A stretch of DNA of 55,199 nucleotides, taken from positions 1-55,199 of the forward strand of contig CAMDOF010000032.1 in NCBI GenBank assembly GCA_945903465.1. Direction: 5' to 3'. Below are positions 8,399 through 17,143 of the stretch, piece after piece. The notes beneath the pieces are model-generated. The model saw nothing but the letters and a program-made list of their open reading frames with translations. It was not told where the DNA came from and made no database searches. Made by a program: the position numbers and the translations under genes. This stretch comes from Opitutus sp. GAS368 (GTDB lineage: Bacteria > Verrucomicrobiota > Verrucomicrobiia > Opitutales > Opitutaceae). Position 1 is the stretch's first letter. The number at the start of each line of letters is the position of its first letter.

Positions 8399-11300
8399 AT
8401 GAAAAACACCCCTGCACAGATGGTTTCGTCTATCCAACGACCCGCGCGCTGGTCGCGGTTGTTAGTAAGCGCCTTTGCCTTGTCACTGTCCGCGAGCGGA
8501 TGGGCGCAAAATGTTGTCAGTACCTTGGCAGGTACCGGATCGGCCGGTGCGGTCAACGGGACTGGGGTCGCTGCTAGCTTCCAATTTACCAATCCTTCGG
8601 CGGTTGCCGTGGATGCCACGGGTAATCTTTTTGTGGCGGATGCCGCGAATCACGTGATTCGCAAGGTTACCCTACTCGGTGCGGTGACAACCTTTGCGGG
8701 TACCGCGGGAAGCACGGGTTCGGTCGATGGTGCGGGCGCCACCCTCGCTCGCTTTAATCAACCGCAGGGTCTGGCGATCGACGGCGCGGGGAATCTTTAT
8801 GTCGCGGATAGTAATAACCATACGGTGCGGATGGTCACTCCTTCTGCGGTCGTGAGCACATTGGCGGGGACCGCGACGTCCTCCGGTGTCGTCAACGCTA
8901 CAGGCGCGCTGGCGCGGTTCAATCAACCGCTCGGAATCACCGCGGATCGCGCGGGCGCTGGCGGGGCAGCGGTTAACATTTTTGTGGCTGATACGCAGAG
9001 CCACACTATCCGGCAAATCGTTGTTGCGACTGGCGTGGTGACCACGCTGGCCGGCACGGGCACCAGTGGCGCGGTTAACGGCACGGGTACGTTGGCAAGT
9101 TTCAATCACCCCGATGCCTTGGTGACGAACGCCGCGGGGACGACGGTGTATGTGGCGGACACGTTTAACCACGTGATTCGCGCGATTACGGTGCCGGGTG
9201 GTGTCGTCACGACCGTTGCGGGTACGGCGAGTTTGGCTGGGCAAGGGGAAGGCACCGGCACCGCTGCGACGTTCGATAATCCTGCGGGTATCGCGCTTGA
9301 TGGTAGCGGTAATCTCCTCGTCGCGGACACCTTCAACCATACGATCCGCTCGATTACCTTGCCGGGCGGTGTGGTTTCAACGTACGCGGGTTTGGCAGAC
9401 GTCAGCGGAATCACCGATGGTCTCGCGACTGCGGCGCGTTTCAATTTTCCCTCGGGTATCACCTTCAGTAGTTTTAGCGCCAATGTTTACGTCGTCGATA
9501 CGAACAACCAAGTGATTCGGAAATCGGCGGCAGCGGTGGCAGCCGCGATCAGCTCCCAGCCGGTCGCGGCGGCGGTAGCGGTCGGGGCGTCGCCGACCTT
9601 TTCGGTCGCGGCGACGGGGAATCCCACGCCGACTTATCAATGGCGATATAAGCCGGCGGGTAGTAGCGGCGACTTTGTTAATATCACGCCGAGTGCGACC
9701 TACACGGGTTCTACGACCGCAACGCTCACCGTTGTCGGCGTGACCTCGGGAATGACTGGCGACCAGTTTCAGGTTTTGGTCTCAAATGGCGTGGGCACGG
9801 TTGTGACGAGCTCGGCGGCGGCGCTGACCGTCACGCAAGCGCCGATTTTCACGAGCGCCGCGAGCACCAATTTCACGATTGGCCAGGCGGGAACTTTCAC
9901 GGTAACCGCCGCAGGTACGCCGGCGCCGACGCTCAGCCGGACCGCTGGCATCTTCCCGAGCTGGGCCAGCTTTAGTACGGCTACGGGTGTGGGTGTTCTC
10001 AGCGGCACACCCCTTGATGCCGTGGGCGCACCGTTCTCTTTTACCCTCACTGCCACGAGTTCGGCGGGGACCGTTAACCAGAGCTTCAGCTTGACGGTGC
10101 TCACCGGACCGGCGATCGCGACCCATCCGGTTAACGCCACCGCTTCTCCAGGCACGAATGTCAGCTACTCGGTGGCGGCGACTTCCAACTCGGGGGCGTT
10201 GCTTTATCAATGGCAGCGTCAGGCCGTTGGCACGGTCGGTTTTGTGAATTTGGCGGATAACGGTCATTACGCAGGCTCGGCTACGGTGACGCTCTCGATC
10301 AATACTCTAAGTCTCGCTGAGCATGGCGATGAGTTCCGAGTCGTTGTGACCAGTGGCGCTGGCTCCCCCGCGACCTCAACGTCGGCGACTCTGACAGTTA
10401 CGCAAGCCCCAGTGATCACGAGCTTGGCGACGGCCGCATTTGTGGAAGGTCAGCCGGGTCTTTTCATCGTCCAAGCGACGGGTTCTCCGGCGCCGTCGTT
10501 CAGTTTGACGGGCGGAAGTCTACCGGCGGGTCTCGTGTTGGCGCCTTTCACCGGCGTTATTTCGGGCACTCCGGCTGTGGGCTCGAGTTCGACGCCGATC
10601 TACACTGTGCAAATCACGGCGTCTAATGCAGTCGCGCCGAGCGCGCAGCAGACGTTGACGCTTTCGGTTTCACCGACGGCTCTCGTGCCGGCGTTTTCGA
10701 CTCAGCCGGTCAGCGTGTCGGCGTCTTTGGGCCAGGCGGTAACTTACACGGTAGTCGCGACGGGTACGCCGACGCCGACGTTGCAATGGCAACGGCAACT
10801 GAGCGGGACCTCGAGTTTCGAGAATGTGGCGAATGGGTCGAATTTTAGCGGGGTCACGACGGCTACGTTGACCCTCATTAACCCGAACTCGGGTATGAGC
10901 GGAGATAGCTTCCGGGCGGTCGCCACGAGCACGAGTGGCACGGCCAATAGTAATCCGGCGACACTGACGCTGGTGATAGGCACGTCTCTTTCGACGTTTG
11001 CGGGTCAGGCGGGGGCCTTCGGATCAACGGATGCCACGACGACTGCGGCCCGCTTTAACACGCCGACGGGGTTGGCGGTGGACAGCTTGGGGAATATTTA
11101 CGTGGCGGACACGACTAATCACGTAATTCGCAAGATTACCTCAGCGGGTGTGGTCACGACGCTGGCGGGTTCGCCGGGTGCGAGTGGCAACTTGGATGGC
11201 ACCGGTTCCGCTGCGCGTTTTAATGCTCCCAGTGGTGTGGCGGTAAATACGGTTGGCACGGTTTACGTCGCCGATACCTTCAGCCACACGATCCGCATGA

Positions 11301-14300
11301 TCACGGCGCAGGGCGTGGTCACGACGCTGGCGGGTGCGCCTGGCGTATCTGGTTCGGCTAATGGAATGGGTGCGGCCGCGCAGTTTAATTATCCTGCGGG
11401 TGTGGCGGTCGATCCGAGTGGATTCGTTTTTGTGGCTGATACGTTCAATCATACGATTCGGCGTATAACCGCGGATGGCACGGTCAGCGTTTTTGCGGGT
11501 AGTTCTGGGATTCGCGGTGGAGTAAACGATTTGGGGGGGGCGGCGCGCTTCGCGTTCCCCAGTGCTCTGGCAACGGATTCTTCGGGCAACCTATACGTCG
11601 CGGATTCCTATAATCATGTGATTCGCCGCGTCCTGACGACCGGTCTGGTTTCTACGCTTGCCGGCACTTTCGGCACGGTGGGTACGACCGACAGCCCCGC
11701 TTTGTTCAATCAACCTTTGGGTGTTGCGGTTGACTCGAGTGGGAACGTCTATGTGGCCGATACCTTCAGCAGCACGATCCGCCGGATCACGCCGGTAGGT
11801 GTGGTGAGCACGCTCGCCGGTTTACCAAGTACGGTGGGTTCGATTGACGGCATTGGCTCCGCGGCGCGCCTGAATCAGCCCTACGGGATTGCGGTCGATG
11901 CGGCCGGTAAAATTTATGTGTCGGATACCCGTAATCATACGATTCGCCGCAGCGGGACAGTGACGGCGCCGCAAATACAGACCCAGCCTGCGGCCGTCGC
12001 TTCGGCGGTGGGTGGTACGGTGTCTTTCTCGGTGGCGGCGACCGGAGCACCGACTCCAGCAATTTTTCAATGGCAGCGTCGGCCAGTTGATGGCAGCGGG
12101 TTCGTGGTGATCACGGACGGCGCGCCATACTCTGGAGCGTCTACGGCCACCCTGTCGGTGGCAGGTGTGACGAGCGCGATGAACGGGGACCAATTCCGCG
12201 TGCTGGTTAGCAATCTTATCAGCCCCGAGGCGCTTTCCAATGCGGTGGCGTTGACGGTCGGGACCGCCCCTGTGTTCACGAGCGCGGTTACGGCGACTTT
12301 CCAAGCAGCGACGAGTGGTTCATTTACCGTTACGGCGACGAGTGCGACGACCGTGACTTTCTCTGCGACGGGCTTGCCTTCCTGGGCGACCCTCAACACT
12401 TCCACCGGCGAGATCACGGGGGCCCCCGTGGATACCGCGGGCTCGCCCGTCACGGTTTCAATCTCTGCCAATAATGGTCTGGCCGTAACTCAGGCCTTGG
12501 TCATCACGGTAACGCCTGCGGTGATCGCGCCTGCCATCACCGTGCAACCGGTGAGCGCGTCGGTTGATCAGGGTCAGATCGCGACGCTAAGTGTCACGGC
12601 GACCGGTACGGCGCCTCTAAACTATCAATGGCTTCGAAATGGGGTGGCCTTGGCGAGTGCCACGAGCTCGACGTTCTCCCTAGCTAGCGCGCAGGTCGCG
12701 AGTGCGGGGTCCTACACGGTGCGTGTGACCAATGCCGTTGGTTCGGTAGTTTCCAACGGGGCCGCGCTTGTCGTGAATGCAGTGCCTTCGTTTGTTTCTC
12801 AACCTCGCGCCCAGTCGGCGTTGGCGGGGAGTTCGGTGGTCTTCTCCACGGAAGCGGAGGGCGGTGCTAACTTCACCTATATTTGGCGCAAGAACGGCGT
12901 CGCGATTGCGGGTGCGACCGGTTCGACGCTCGCGCTCTCTTCGGTGGCGGCTTCTGATGCGGGTAATTACGATGTCCTCGTTTCGAATGCCCTCGGCCAA
13001 GTCGGTAGCTCGCTGGCGCAACTCAGCGTGGTCAGTGCGCCGACGGCTCCGGTGATCACAGCTCAGCCGGCTAATCGCACCGTGTTGTTGGGCGCGACGA
13101 CCACCTTCTCCGTCTCTGCCAGCGGAGCCCCTGCTCCGAGTTTCCAATGGCGCCGCAATGGGACCGCGATCGCGAATGCGACGAATGCGAACCTCGTGAT
13201 TAACAATGCGCAGGCGGGTGATGCTTTCTCTTACGATGTGGTAGTCACCAACTCCGTGGGCAACATTTCCTCGGAACGGGCGAGCCTTCGAGTGTTGGCA
13301 AGGAGCTATGCGGGCTATTATTTCGGAACGTTCAGCGGAAGCCTTGGTAACTACGCCATCTATGTGCGCGACGATAATTCGGCCGTCTTCCTCGGTTACT
13401 TGCCGGGCTCTAATGCGCCGGTGATGAACCTGAACATCACGGTTAACGATGCCGGACAGTTTGCCTTCAGCCAAGGTGCGATCGCTTTGTCCTCCGCGGC
13501 TCAGGGGGCGGATGAACCGGCACGGGCGGCGGCTTTGACGGCGAGCTCGCTGGCTGGCACCATTGCAAGTGACGGTACTATTTCTGGCACGATTCAGGGC
13601 GGTGCTAGCGCCACGTTGTCCGGAACCCGGGCCGCCGATGCGGGGGGCTCGCAGGCGGTGGCCGGGTTCTATCAATCCGGTGCTCCCTCTAGTGCGGCAA
13701 CGAGCTTTACCATCGCCGGTCCGGCTAATCAGGCGGTCTTCGTCACACAGTCCGGGGCGGTTTTCGATGGTGGTCTCGGCAGTGTGAACGGGGCTGGTCA
13801 GGTTAATATTTCTGGTAAGACTTCGACGATCGCGGCGACGATCGCGCCTTCCACCCGCACGATCACGGTGACATCGACGGGCGGGATTGCCGCGACATTT
13901 AGTGGCGCCTCTGACGATGTTCTCGCGCGAGCGCGGCTCGTTAACATCTCGAGCCGTGCTCGCGTTGGTACGCTGGATTCGTTGCTCATCGCTGGCTTCG
14001 TGATCTCGGGTGAAGAGTCCAAGCCGGTCCTGATTCGAGCCGTGGGCCCGACTTTGGCGACGTTGGGCGTCGCGGGTGCTTTGGCCTCGCCCAAGCTTGA
14101 GCTATTCCGTGATGGGGTCGCTTTGGCGGTTAATTCTGGGATTGCCGCTAATCGGACCGTCATTGATGCGGCGGGGTTGCGGGCTGGTGCCTTTGTACTG
14201 GGTGGCGCGGATGCCGCGATTCTTACGACGCTGGCGCCTGGATCGTACACCGCGCAGGTGAGTAGCGCGACGAGTGCGTTGGGCGTGGCGCTCGTCGAGG

Positions 14301-14725
14301 TCTATGATTTGTCGGCGCCGGCTACCGGTCAGAAACTGATCAACATTTCGACTCGCGCCTCTGCAGGAACCGTTGAAAACGCGTTGACCGCTGGGTTTGT
14401 CGTCCCAGCAGGCGCGGTAAAACGCGTGCTGGTTCGGGCAGTGGGCCCAGGGCTGACGGTGCTTAAGGTGGCGGGTGCGCTTCTACAGCCGTCGTTGACC
14501 TTGCGTAATCGCACTACGGGGATTGTGGTTGCGCAGAACACCAATTGGACGACCTCGTTGGATGCGGCCGCGATCACGGCGGCTTCGGCTCAGGTGGCGT
14601 TTCCCTTGGCGAATAATGATTCGGCGATGATCGTCACGCTGCTGTCGGGTGAGTACGTCGCTGAAGTCTCGTCTCCAGGAGCAGCGACTGGAGTAGCGCT
14701 GATTGAGGTCTACGAGCTACAGTAA
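8399..14725 (+). CDS. Giant secreted protein with two NHL propellers and Ig-like domains
   Basis: About 2108 residues. An ATG at 8399 followed by a signal peptide (LLVSAFALSLSASGWAQ) is preferred over a TTG at 8285, which would put 38 residues before it. Two blocks of six NHL-type repeats (consensus FNxPxGxAVDxxGNxYVADTxNHxIRxIT) occupy ~38-375 and ~861-1187, each consistent with a six-bladed beta-propeller. Between and after them are Ig-like domains with the YQWxR/FQWQR motif (~380-480, 570-667, 764-860, 1189-1286, 1377-1634) and putative-Ig modules with SGTP/TGAP motifs. The C-terminus has a YYFGTF domain (~1635-1837). It ends in two copies of a ~130-residue module (LVNISSRARVGT, IAGFVISGEESKPVLIRAVG) common in Verrucomicrobiota secreted proteins. 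It is likely a cell-surface or extracellular binding/adhesion protein. No catalytic domain was recognised. Confidence 0.9.
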   Translation: MKNTPAQMVSSIQRPARWSRLLVSAFALSLSASGWAQNVVSTLAGTGSAGAVNGTGVAASFQFTNPSAVAVDATGNLFVADAANHVIRKVTLLGAVTTFAGTAGSTGSVDGAGATLARFNQPQGLAIDGAGNLYVADSNNHTVRMVTPSAVVSTLAGTATSSGVVNATGALARFNQPLGITADRAGAGGAAVNIFVADTQSHTIRQIVVATGVVTTLAGTGTSGAVNGTGTLASFNHPDALVTNAAGTTVYVADTFNHVIRAITVPGGVVTTVAGTASLAGQGEGTGTAATFDNPAGIALDGSGNLLVADTFNHTIRSITLPGGVVSTYAGLADVSGITDGLATAARFNFPSGITFSSFSANVYVVDTNNQVIRKSAAAVAAAISSQPVAAAVAVGASPTFSVAATGNPTPTYQWRYKPAGSSGDFVNITPSATYTGSTTATLTVVGVTSGMTGDQFQVLVSNGVGTVVTSSAAALTVTQAPIFTSAASTNFTIGQAGTFTVTAAGTPAPTLSRTAGIFPSWASFSTATGVGVLSGTPLDAVGAPFSFTLTATSSAGTVNQSFSLTVLTGPAIATHPVNATASPGTNVSYSVAATSNSGALLYQWQRQAVGTVGFVNLADNGHYAGSATVTLSINTLSLAEHGDEFRVVVTSGAGSPATSTSATLTVTQAPVITSLATAAFVEGQPGLFIVQATGSPAPSFSLTGGSLPAGLVLAPFTGVISGTPAVGSSSTPIYTVQITASNAVAPSAQQTLTLSVSPTALVPAFSTQPVSVSASLGQAVTYTVVATGTPTPTLQWQRQLSGTSSFENVANGSNFSGVTTATLTLINPNSGMSGDSFRAVATSTSGTANSNPATLTLVIGTSLSTFAGQAGAFGSTDATTTAARFNTPTGLAVDSLGNIYVADTTNHVIRKITSAGVVTTLAGSPGASGNLDGTGSAARFNAPSGVAVNTVGTVYVADTFSHTIRMITAQGVVTTLAGAPGVSGSANGMGAAAQFNYPAGVAVDPSGFVFVADTFNHTIRRITADGTVSVFAGSSGIRGGVNDLGGAARFAFPSALATDSSGNLYVADSYNHVIRRVLTTGLVSTLAGTFGTVGTTDSPALFNQPLGVAVDSSGNVYVADTFSSTIRRITPVGVVSTLAGLPSTVGSIDGIGSAARLNQPYGIAVDAAGKIYVSDTRNHTIRRSGTVTAPQIQTQPAAVASAVGGTVSFSVAATGAPTPAIFQWQRRPVDGSGFVVITDGAPYSGASTATLSVAGVTSAMNGDQFRVLVSNLISPEALSNAVALTVGTAPVFTSAVTATFQAATSGSFTVTATSATTVTFSATGLPSWATLNTSTGEITGAPVDTAGSPVTVSISANNGLAVTQALVITVTPAVIAPAITVQPVSASVDQGQIATLSVTATGTAPLNYQWLRNGVALASATSSTFSLASAQVASAGSYTVRVTNAVGSVVSNGAALVVNAVPSFVSQPRAQSALAGSSVVFSTEAEGGANFTYIWRKNGVAIAGATGSTLALSSVAASDAGNYDVLVSNALGQVGSSLAQLSVVSAPTAPVITAQPANRTVLLGATTTFSVSASGAPAPSFQWRRNGTAIANATNANLVINNAQAGDAFSYDVVVTNSVGNISSERASLRVLARSYAGYYFGTFSGSLGNYAIYVRDDNSAVFLGYLPGSNAPVMNLNITVNDAGQFAFSQGAIALSSAAQGADEPARAAALTASSLAGTIASDGTISGTIQGGASATLSGTRAADAGGSQAVAGFYQSGAPSSAATSFTIAGPANQAVFVTQSGAVFDGGLGSVNGAGQVNISGKTSTIAATIAPSTRTITVTSTGGIAATFSGASDDVLARARLVNISSRARVGTLDSLLIAGFVISGEESKPVLIRAVGPTLATLGVAGALASPKLELFRDGVALAVNSGIAANRTVIDAAGLRAGAFVLGGADAAILTTLAPGSYTAQVSSATSALGVALVEVYDLSAPATGQKLINISTRASAGTVENALTAGFVVPAGAVKRVLVRAVGPGLTVLKVAGALLQPSLTLRNRTTGIVVAQNTNWTTSLDAAAITAASAQVAFPLANNDSAMIVTLLSGEYVAEVSSPGAATGVALIEVYELQ

Positions 14726-14753
14726 GGAGCTCGCCGCGTTGCGCTTTTTTATC

Positions 14754-14781
14754 GCCCGGGTCGCAAGGCCCGGGCTTTTTT
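14754..14781 (+). terminator. Rho-independent terminator after the NHL/Ig gene
   Basis: GCCCGGG (14754-14760), loop TCGCAAGG, CCCGGGC (14769-14775), followed by TTTTTT. It begins 28 nt after the stop codon of the giant gene, so it separates that gene from the sulfatase. Confidence 0.85.
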
Positions 14782-14918
14782 GTGGTTACGATGTCGTATT
14801 TGTGGACGGATGCATCGCCGCCTTGAGCCATTTATGTTGAGCTTCGCGCTCGCTTCTTTTCGGGTTACTTCTTTCAAGAAGTCCCCGCCCCGCCCGCCGA
14901 TCAAGTCCCGCCAACACC

Positions 14919-16526
14919 ATGCATTTCCTGCGTCTTTTTCTTTTAAACCGGACCGATTGCGCCCGCCTTTTCTTCCTGGCGGGGTGTCTCGCCGCCGGTG
15001 GGCTCCAAGCTGCCGACGGGCGCCCTCCGAATATTCTGTTCGCGATCGCCGATGACTGGGGACGGCACGCGGGTGCCTACGGCACGAAGTGGGTGCGCAC
15101 GCCGCACTTCGATCGCGTAGCGCGCGAGGGAATCCTGTTTAATAACGCCTACACCCCGAATGCCAAATGTGCTCCTTCGCGCGCCGCGATTCTTACCGGG
15201 AGAAATTCATGGCAACTCAAGGAAGCCGCCAACCACCTTTGTTATTTCCCTCCCGAGTTCAAAGGTTGGGGCGAGGCCCTCGCGGAAAATGGCTGGATGG
15301 TTGGCCACACCACGAAGGGCTGGGGTCCAGGCGTCGCCAAAGATGCGCAGGGCAAACCACGCTTGATGACGGGCCAGGCCTTCAACGAGCGCAAGGCCAC
15401 GCCCCCCGCCTCGGGGATCGGCAATTCCGACTATGCGGCCAATTTCGACGACTTCCTCGATGCGGCTGCCGGCATGCCGGATAAACCGTGGGCTTTCTGG
15501 TATGGCGCCGTCGAGCCGCACCGTGGTTACGAGTTCGGCTCCGGGGTGAATAAGGGTGGTAAGAAGCTCGCGGATATTGACCGCGTTCCTGCCTTTTGGC
15601 CGGACAACGAAGTCGTGCGCCATGATATGCTCGACTACGCATTCGAGGTTGAGCACTTCGACCATCACCTCGGTCGTATGCTCGCCGCGCTCGAGAAACG
15701 CGGTCTTCTTGCCAATACGCTCGTCATCGTAACCTCGGACCACGGGATGCCTTTTCCGCGTGGCAAGGGCAGCGCTTACGAATATTCCAACCACATTCCC
15801 TTTGCGGCCAGGTGGCCCGCGGGTATCGCCGGGCGCGGTCGCATCGCTGAGGATTACATTAGCTTTATTGATCTCGCCCCAACGTTCGTCGAGCTCGCCG
15901 GCTTGCCGTGGGCGAAGACCGGCATGGCGGAATCCCCCGGCCGCAGTCTTACGGATATTTTTCGGGTCAATCGTTCTGGACAGATTAACCCTGCCCGCGA
16001 TCACGTCCTTATCGGCATGGAGCGCCACGATATTGGGCGTCCGGGGGACGTCGGTTATCCTATCCGCGGGATCGTGAAAGGGGGGCAGCTTTATTTAGAA
16101 AATTTCGAGCCCACGCGTTGGCCCGCGTGTAATCCCGAGACGGGGTACCTCAATGTCGACGCTGGTGTGACCAAGTCGTTTATTCTCGACGCGCATCGAG
16201 CCAACGCCGCTGATCGTTCGTGGGCGCTCTGCTTCGGTCGGCGTCCGGCCGTTGAATTTTACAACCTCAAAGTGGACGCTGACTGCGTGAACAATCTCGC
16301 CACGACCCCCGGTACCGCCGTGGAGCGCTCGGCGCTGAAGGCGGCCATGGAGACTGAGCTCAAGGCGCAAGGCGACCCGCGGATGTTCGGCGAAGGGGCG
16401 GTGTTTGATCGTTATCCGCACTCCAATCTTGCGCATGTCAATTTCTACGAGCGCTACATGAAGGGGGAGAAAATGACGGCTGGCTGGGCTCGCCCGACCG
16501 ACTTCGAAAAAGCACCGCTCGATTGA
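14919..16526 (+). CDS. Exported type I sulfatase (Cys-type, N-sulfatase-like)
   Basis: This is a 535-residue arylsulfatase-superfamily hydrolase of sulfate esters or N-sulfates. The N-terminus is an export signal ending [21 protein letters not shown] could be a lipobox, while LQAAD could be a signal peptidase I site. The metal-binding ADDWG has D45/D46. The formylglycine signature is CAPSR at 84-88, with C84 the residue to be modified. The second metal site is TSDHG (D274, H275), and the following MPFPRGKG resembles heparan N-sulfatase relatives. It needs a formylglycine-generating or anaerobic maturase that is not in this window. Its start lies 137 nt after the preceding terminator, so it is probably transcribed alone. 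The substrate is probably a sulfated polysaccharide, which is an inference. Confidence 0.92.
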   Translation: MHFLRLFLLNRTDCARLFFLAGCLAAGGLQAADGRPPNILFAIADDWGRHAGAYGTKWVRTPHFDRVAREGILFNNAYTPNAKCAPSRAAILTGRNSWQLKEAANHLCYFPPEFKGWGEALAENGWMVGHTTKGWGPGVAKDAQGKPRLMTGQAFNERKATPPASGIGNSDYAANFDDFLDAAAGMPDKPWAFWYGAVEPHRGYEFGSGVNKGGKKLADIDRVPAFWPDNEVVRHDMLDYAFEVEHFDHHLGRMLAALEKRGLLANTLVIVTSDHGMPFPRGKGSAYEYSNHIPFAARWPAGIAGRGRIAEDYISFIDLAPTFVELAGLPWAKTGMAESPGRSLTDIFRVNRSGQINPARDHVLIGMERHDIGRPGDVGYPIRGIVKGGQLYLENFEPTRWPACNPETGYLNVDAGVTKSFILDAHRANAADRSWALCFGRRPAVEFYNLKVDADCVNNLATTPGTAVERSALKAAMETELKAQGDPRMFGEGAVFDRYPHSNLAHVNFYERYMKGEKMTAGWARPTDFEKAPLD

Positions 16527-16533
16527 GCGGTGC
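16512..16533. repeat. Perfect 9-bp hairpin spanning the sulfatase stop codon
   Basis: GCACCGCTC, loop GATT, GAGCGGTGC. The TGA stop lies in the loop and right arm. No T-run follows, so it is not a standard terminator. It may protect the mRNA 3' end or be a decayed terminator. Confidence 0.5.
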
Positions 16534-16793
16534 GCCGAGCCGAGGTGTAACTCATACCGCTAGCAGCCTGTTGGACTTGGGAAATCAAGGCCTCTGGTAT
16601 CAATTCATGGGGAGCTTGAGTTCATAAAAAGTCGCCTATTGAGCTATCTACGCGTTCATGCGGCTAAGTCCGACGGGCTCCTCGCCCCAAACAATTTCAC
16701 CGAAGGTCGTTTGTGTGGCCATGGCTGGTCGCGCGTTTGGGGCCGGACGGAGATGATCAGGGCGGCTGTGAAATGGGATTAAGGGGGACTGGT

Positions 16794-16898
16794 GGGCTGG
16801 CCGTGAACGAAAAGGAAATGTTCGTTCACACCGACTTTTGTCGTGCGCACGGTGCACTTACGGGGCTGGCCGTGAACAAAAAGGGAATGTTCGTTCAC
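16794..16898. repeat. Direct-repeat pair with internal hairpin, 69-bp period
   Basis: The 36-bp units lie at 16794-16829 and 16863-16898 with a 33-bp spacer and differ at only a few positions. Each is itself an imperfect palindrome: GTGAACGA ... TCGTTCAC in the first, GTGAAC ... GTTCAC in the second. The layout is like a REP/REPIN-type dimer, or one of the four ~70-bp-period pairs in this window. Confidence 0.75.
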
Positions 16899-17005
16899 GG
16901 CGGGCCTGCTTTAAACAATCGTTGTTGAAATTTGGGCTTTCACCCAGGACAAGATGCCGGTGCCACCTCTCCAGCCGAAGTCTAGAACTTGTCAGCCGTT
17001 AATCT
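16890..17005. repeat. Dispersed intergenic repeat, copy B
   Basis: It shares 20 identical bases with 7731-7750 and about 60 bp of diverged collinear sequence beyond. AAGTCTAGAACTTG at 16978-16991 also occurs at 4572-4585, suggesting a third partial copy there. Confidence 0.6.
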
Positions 17006-17143
17006 GCACCTGGGATTAACGTCCCTCGAAGTCTGGACTTATCCGTCGCCGGCGCGCCCGAGCGAGCGGGGCTCCCGCCGCTCGCTGGTCTGAAATCAAA
17101 GTCTGAATACTTTGGGGCGAGGGGTGGGCGCCGTTGCGCGAGT

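Larger units (their letters stand above)
16527..17143. other. Intergenic region rich in repeats
   Basis: The 617 bp lie between the converging sulfatase and TonB-receptor genes. It has no credible gene. It holds the 36-bp repeat pair (16794-16898) and copy B of the dispersed repeat (about 16890-17005). A related GAAGTCTGGACTT motif lies near 17029. Confidence 0.6.

Noticed and set aside
12680..13675. Minus-strand 331-codon frame inside the NHL/Ig gene
   Set aside because: It is Arg/His-rich without motifs. The plus strand carries clear Ig repeats.
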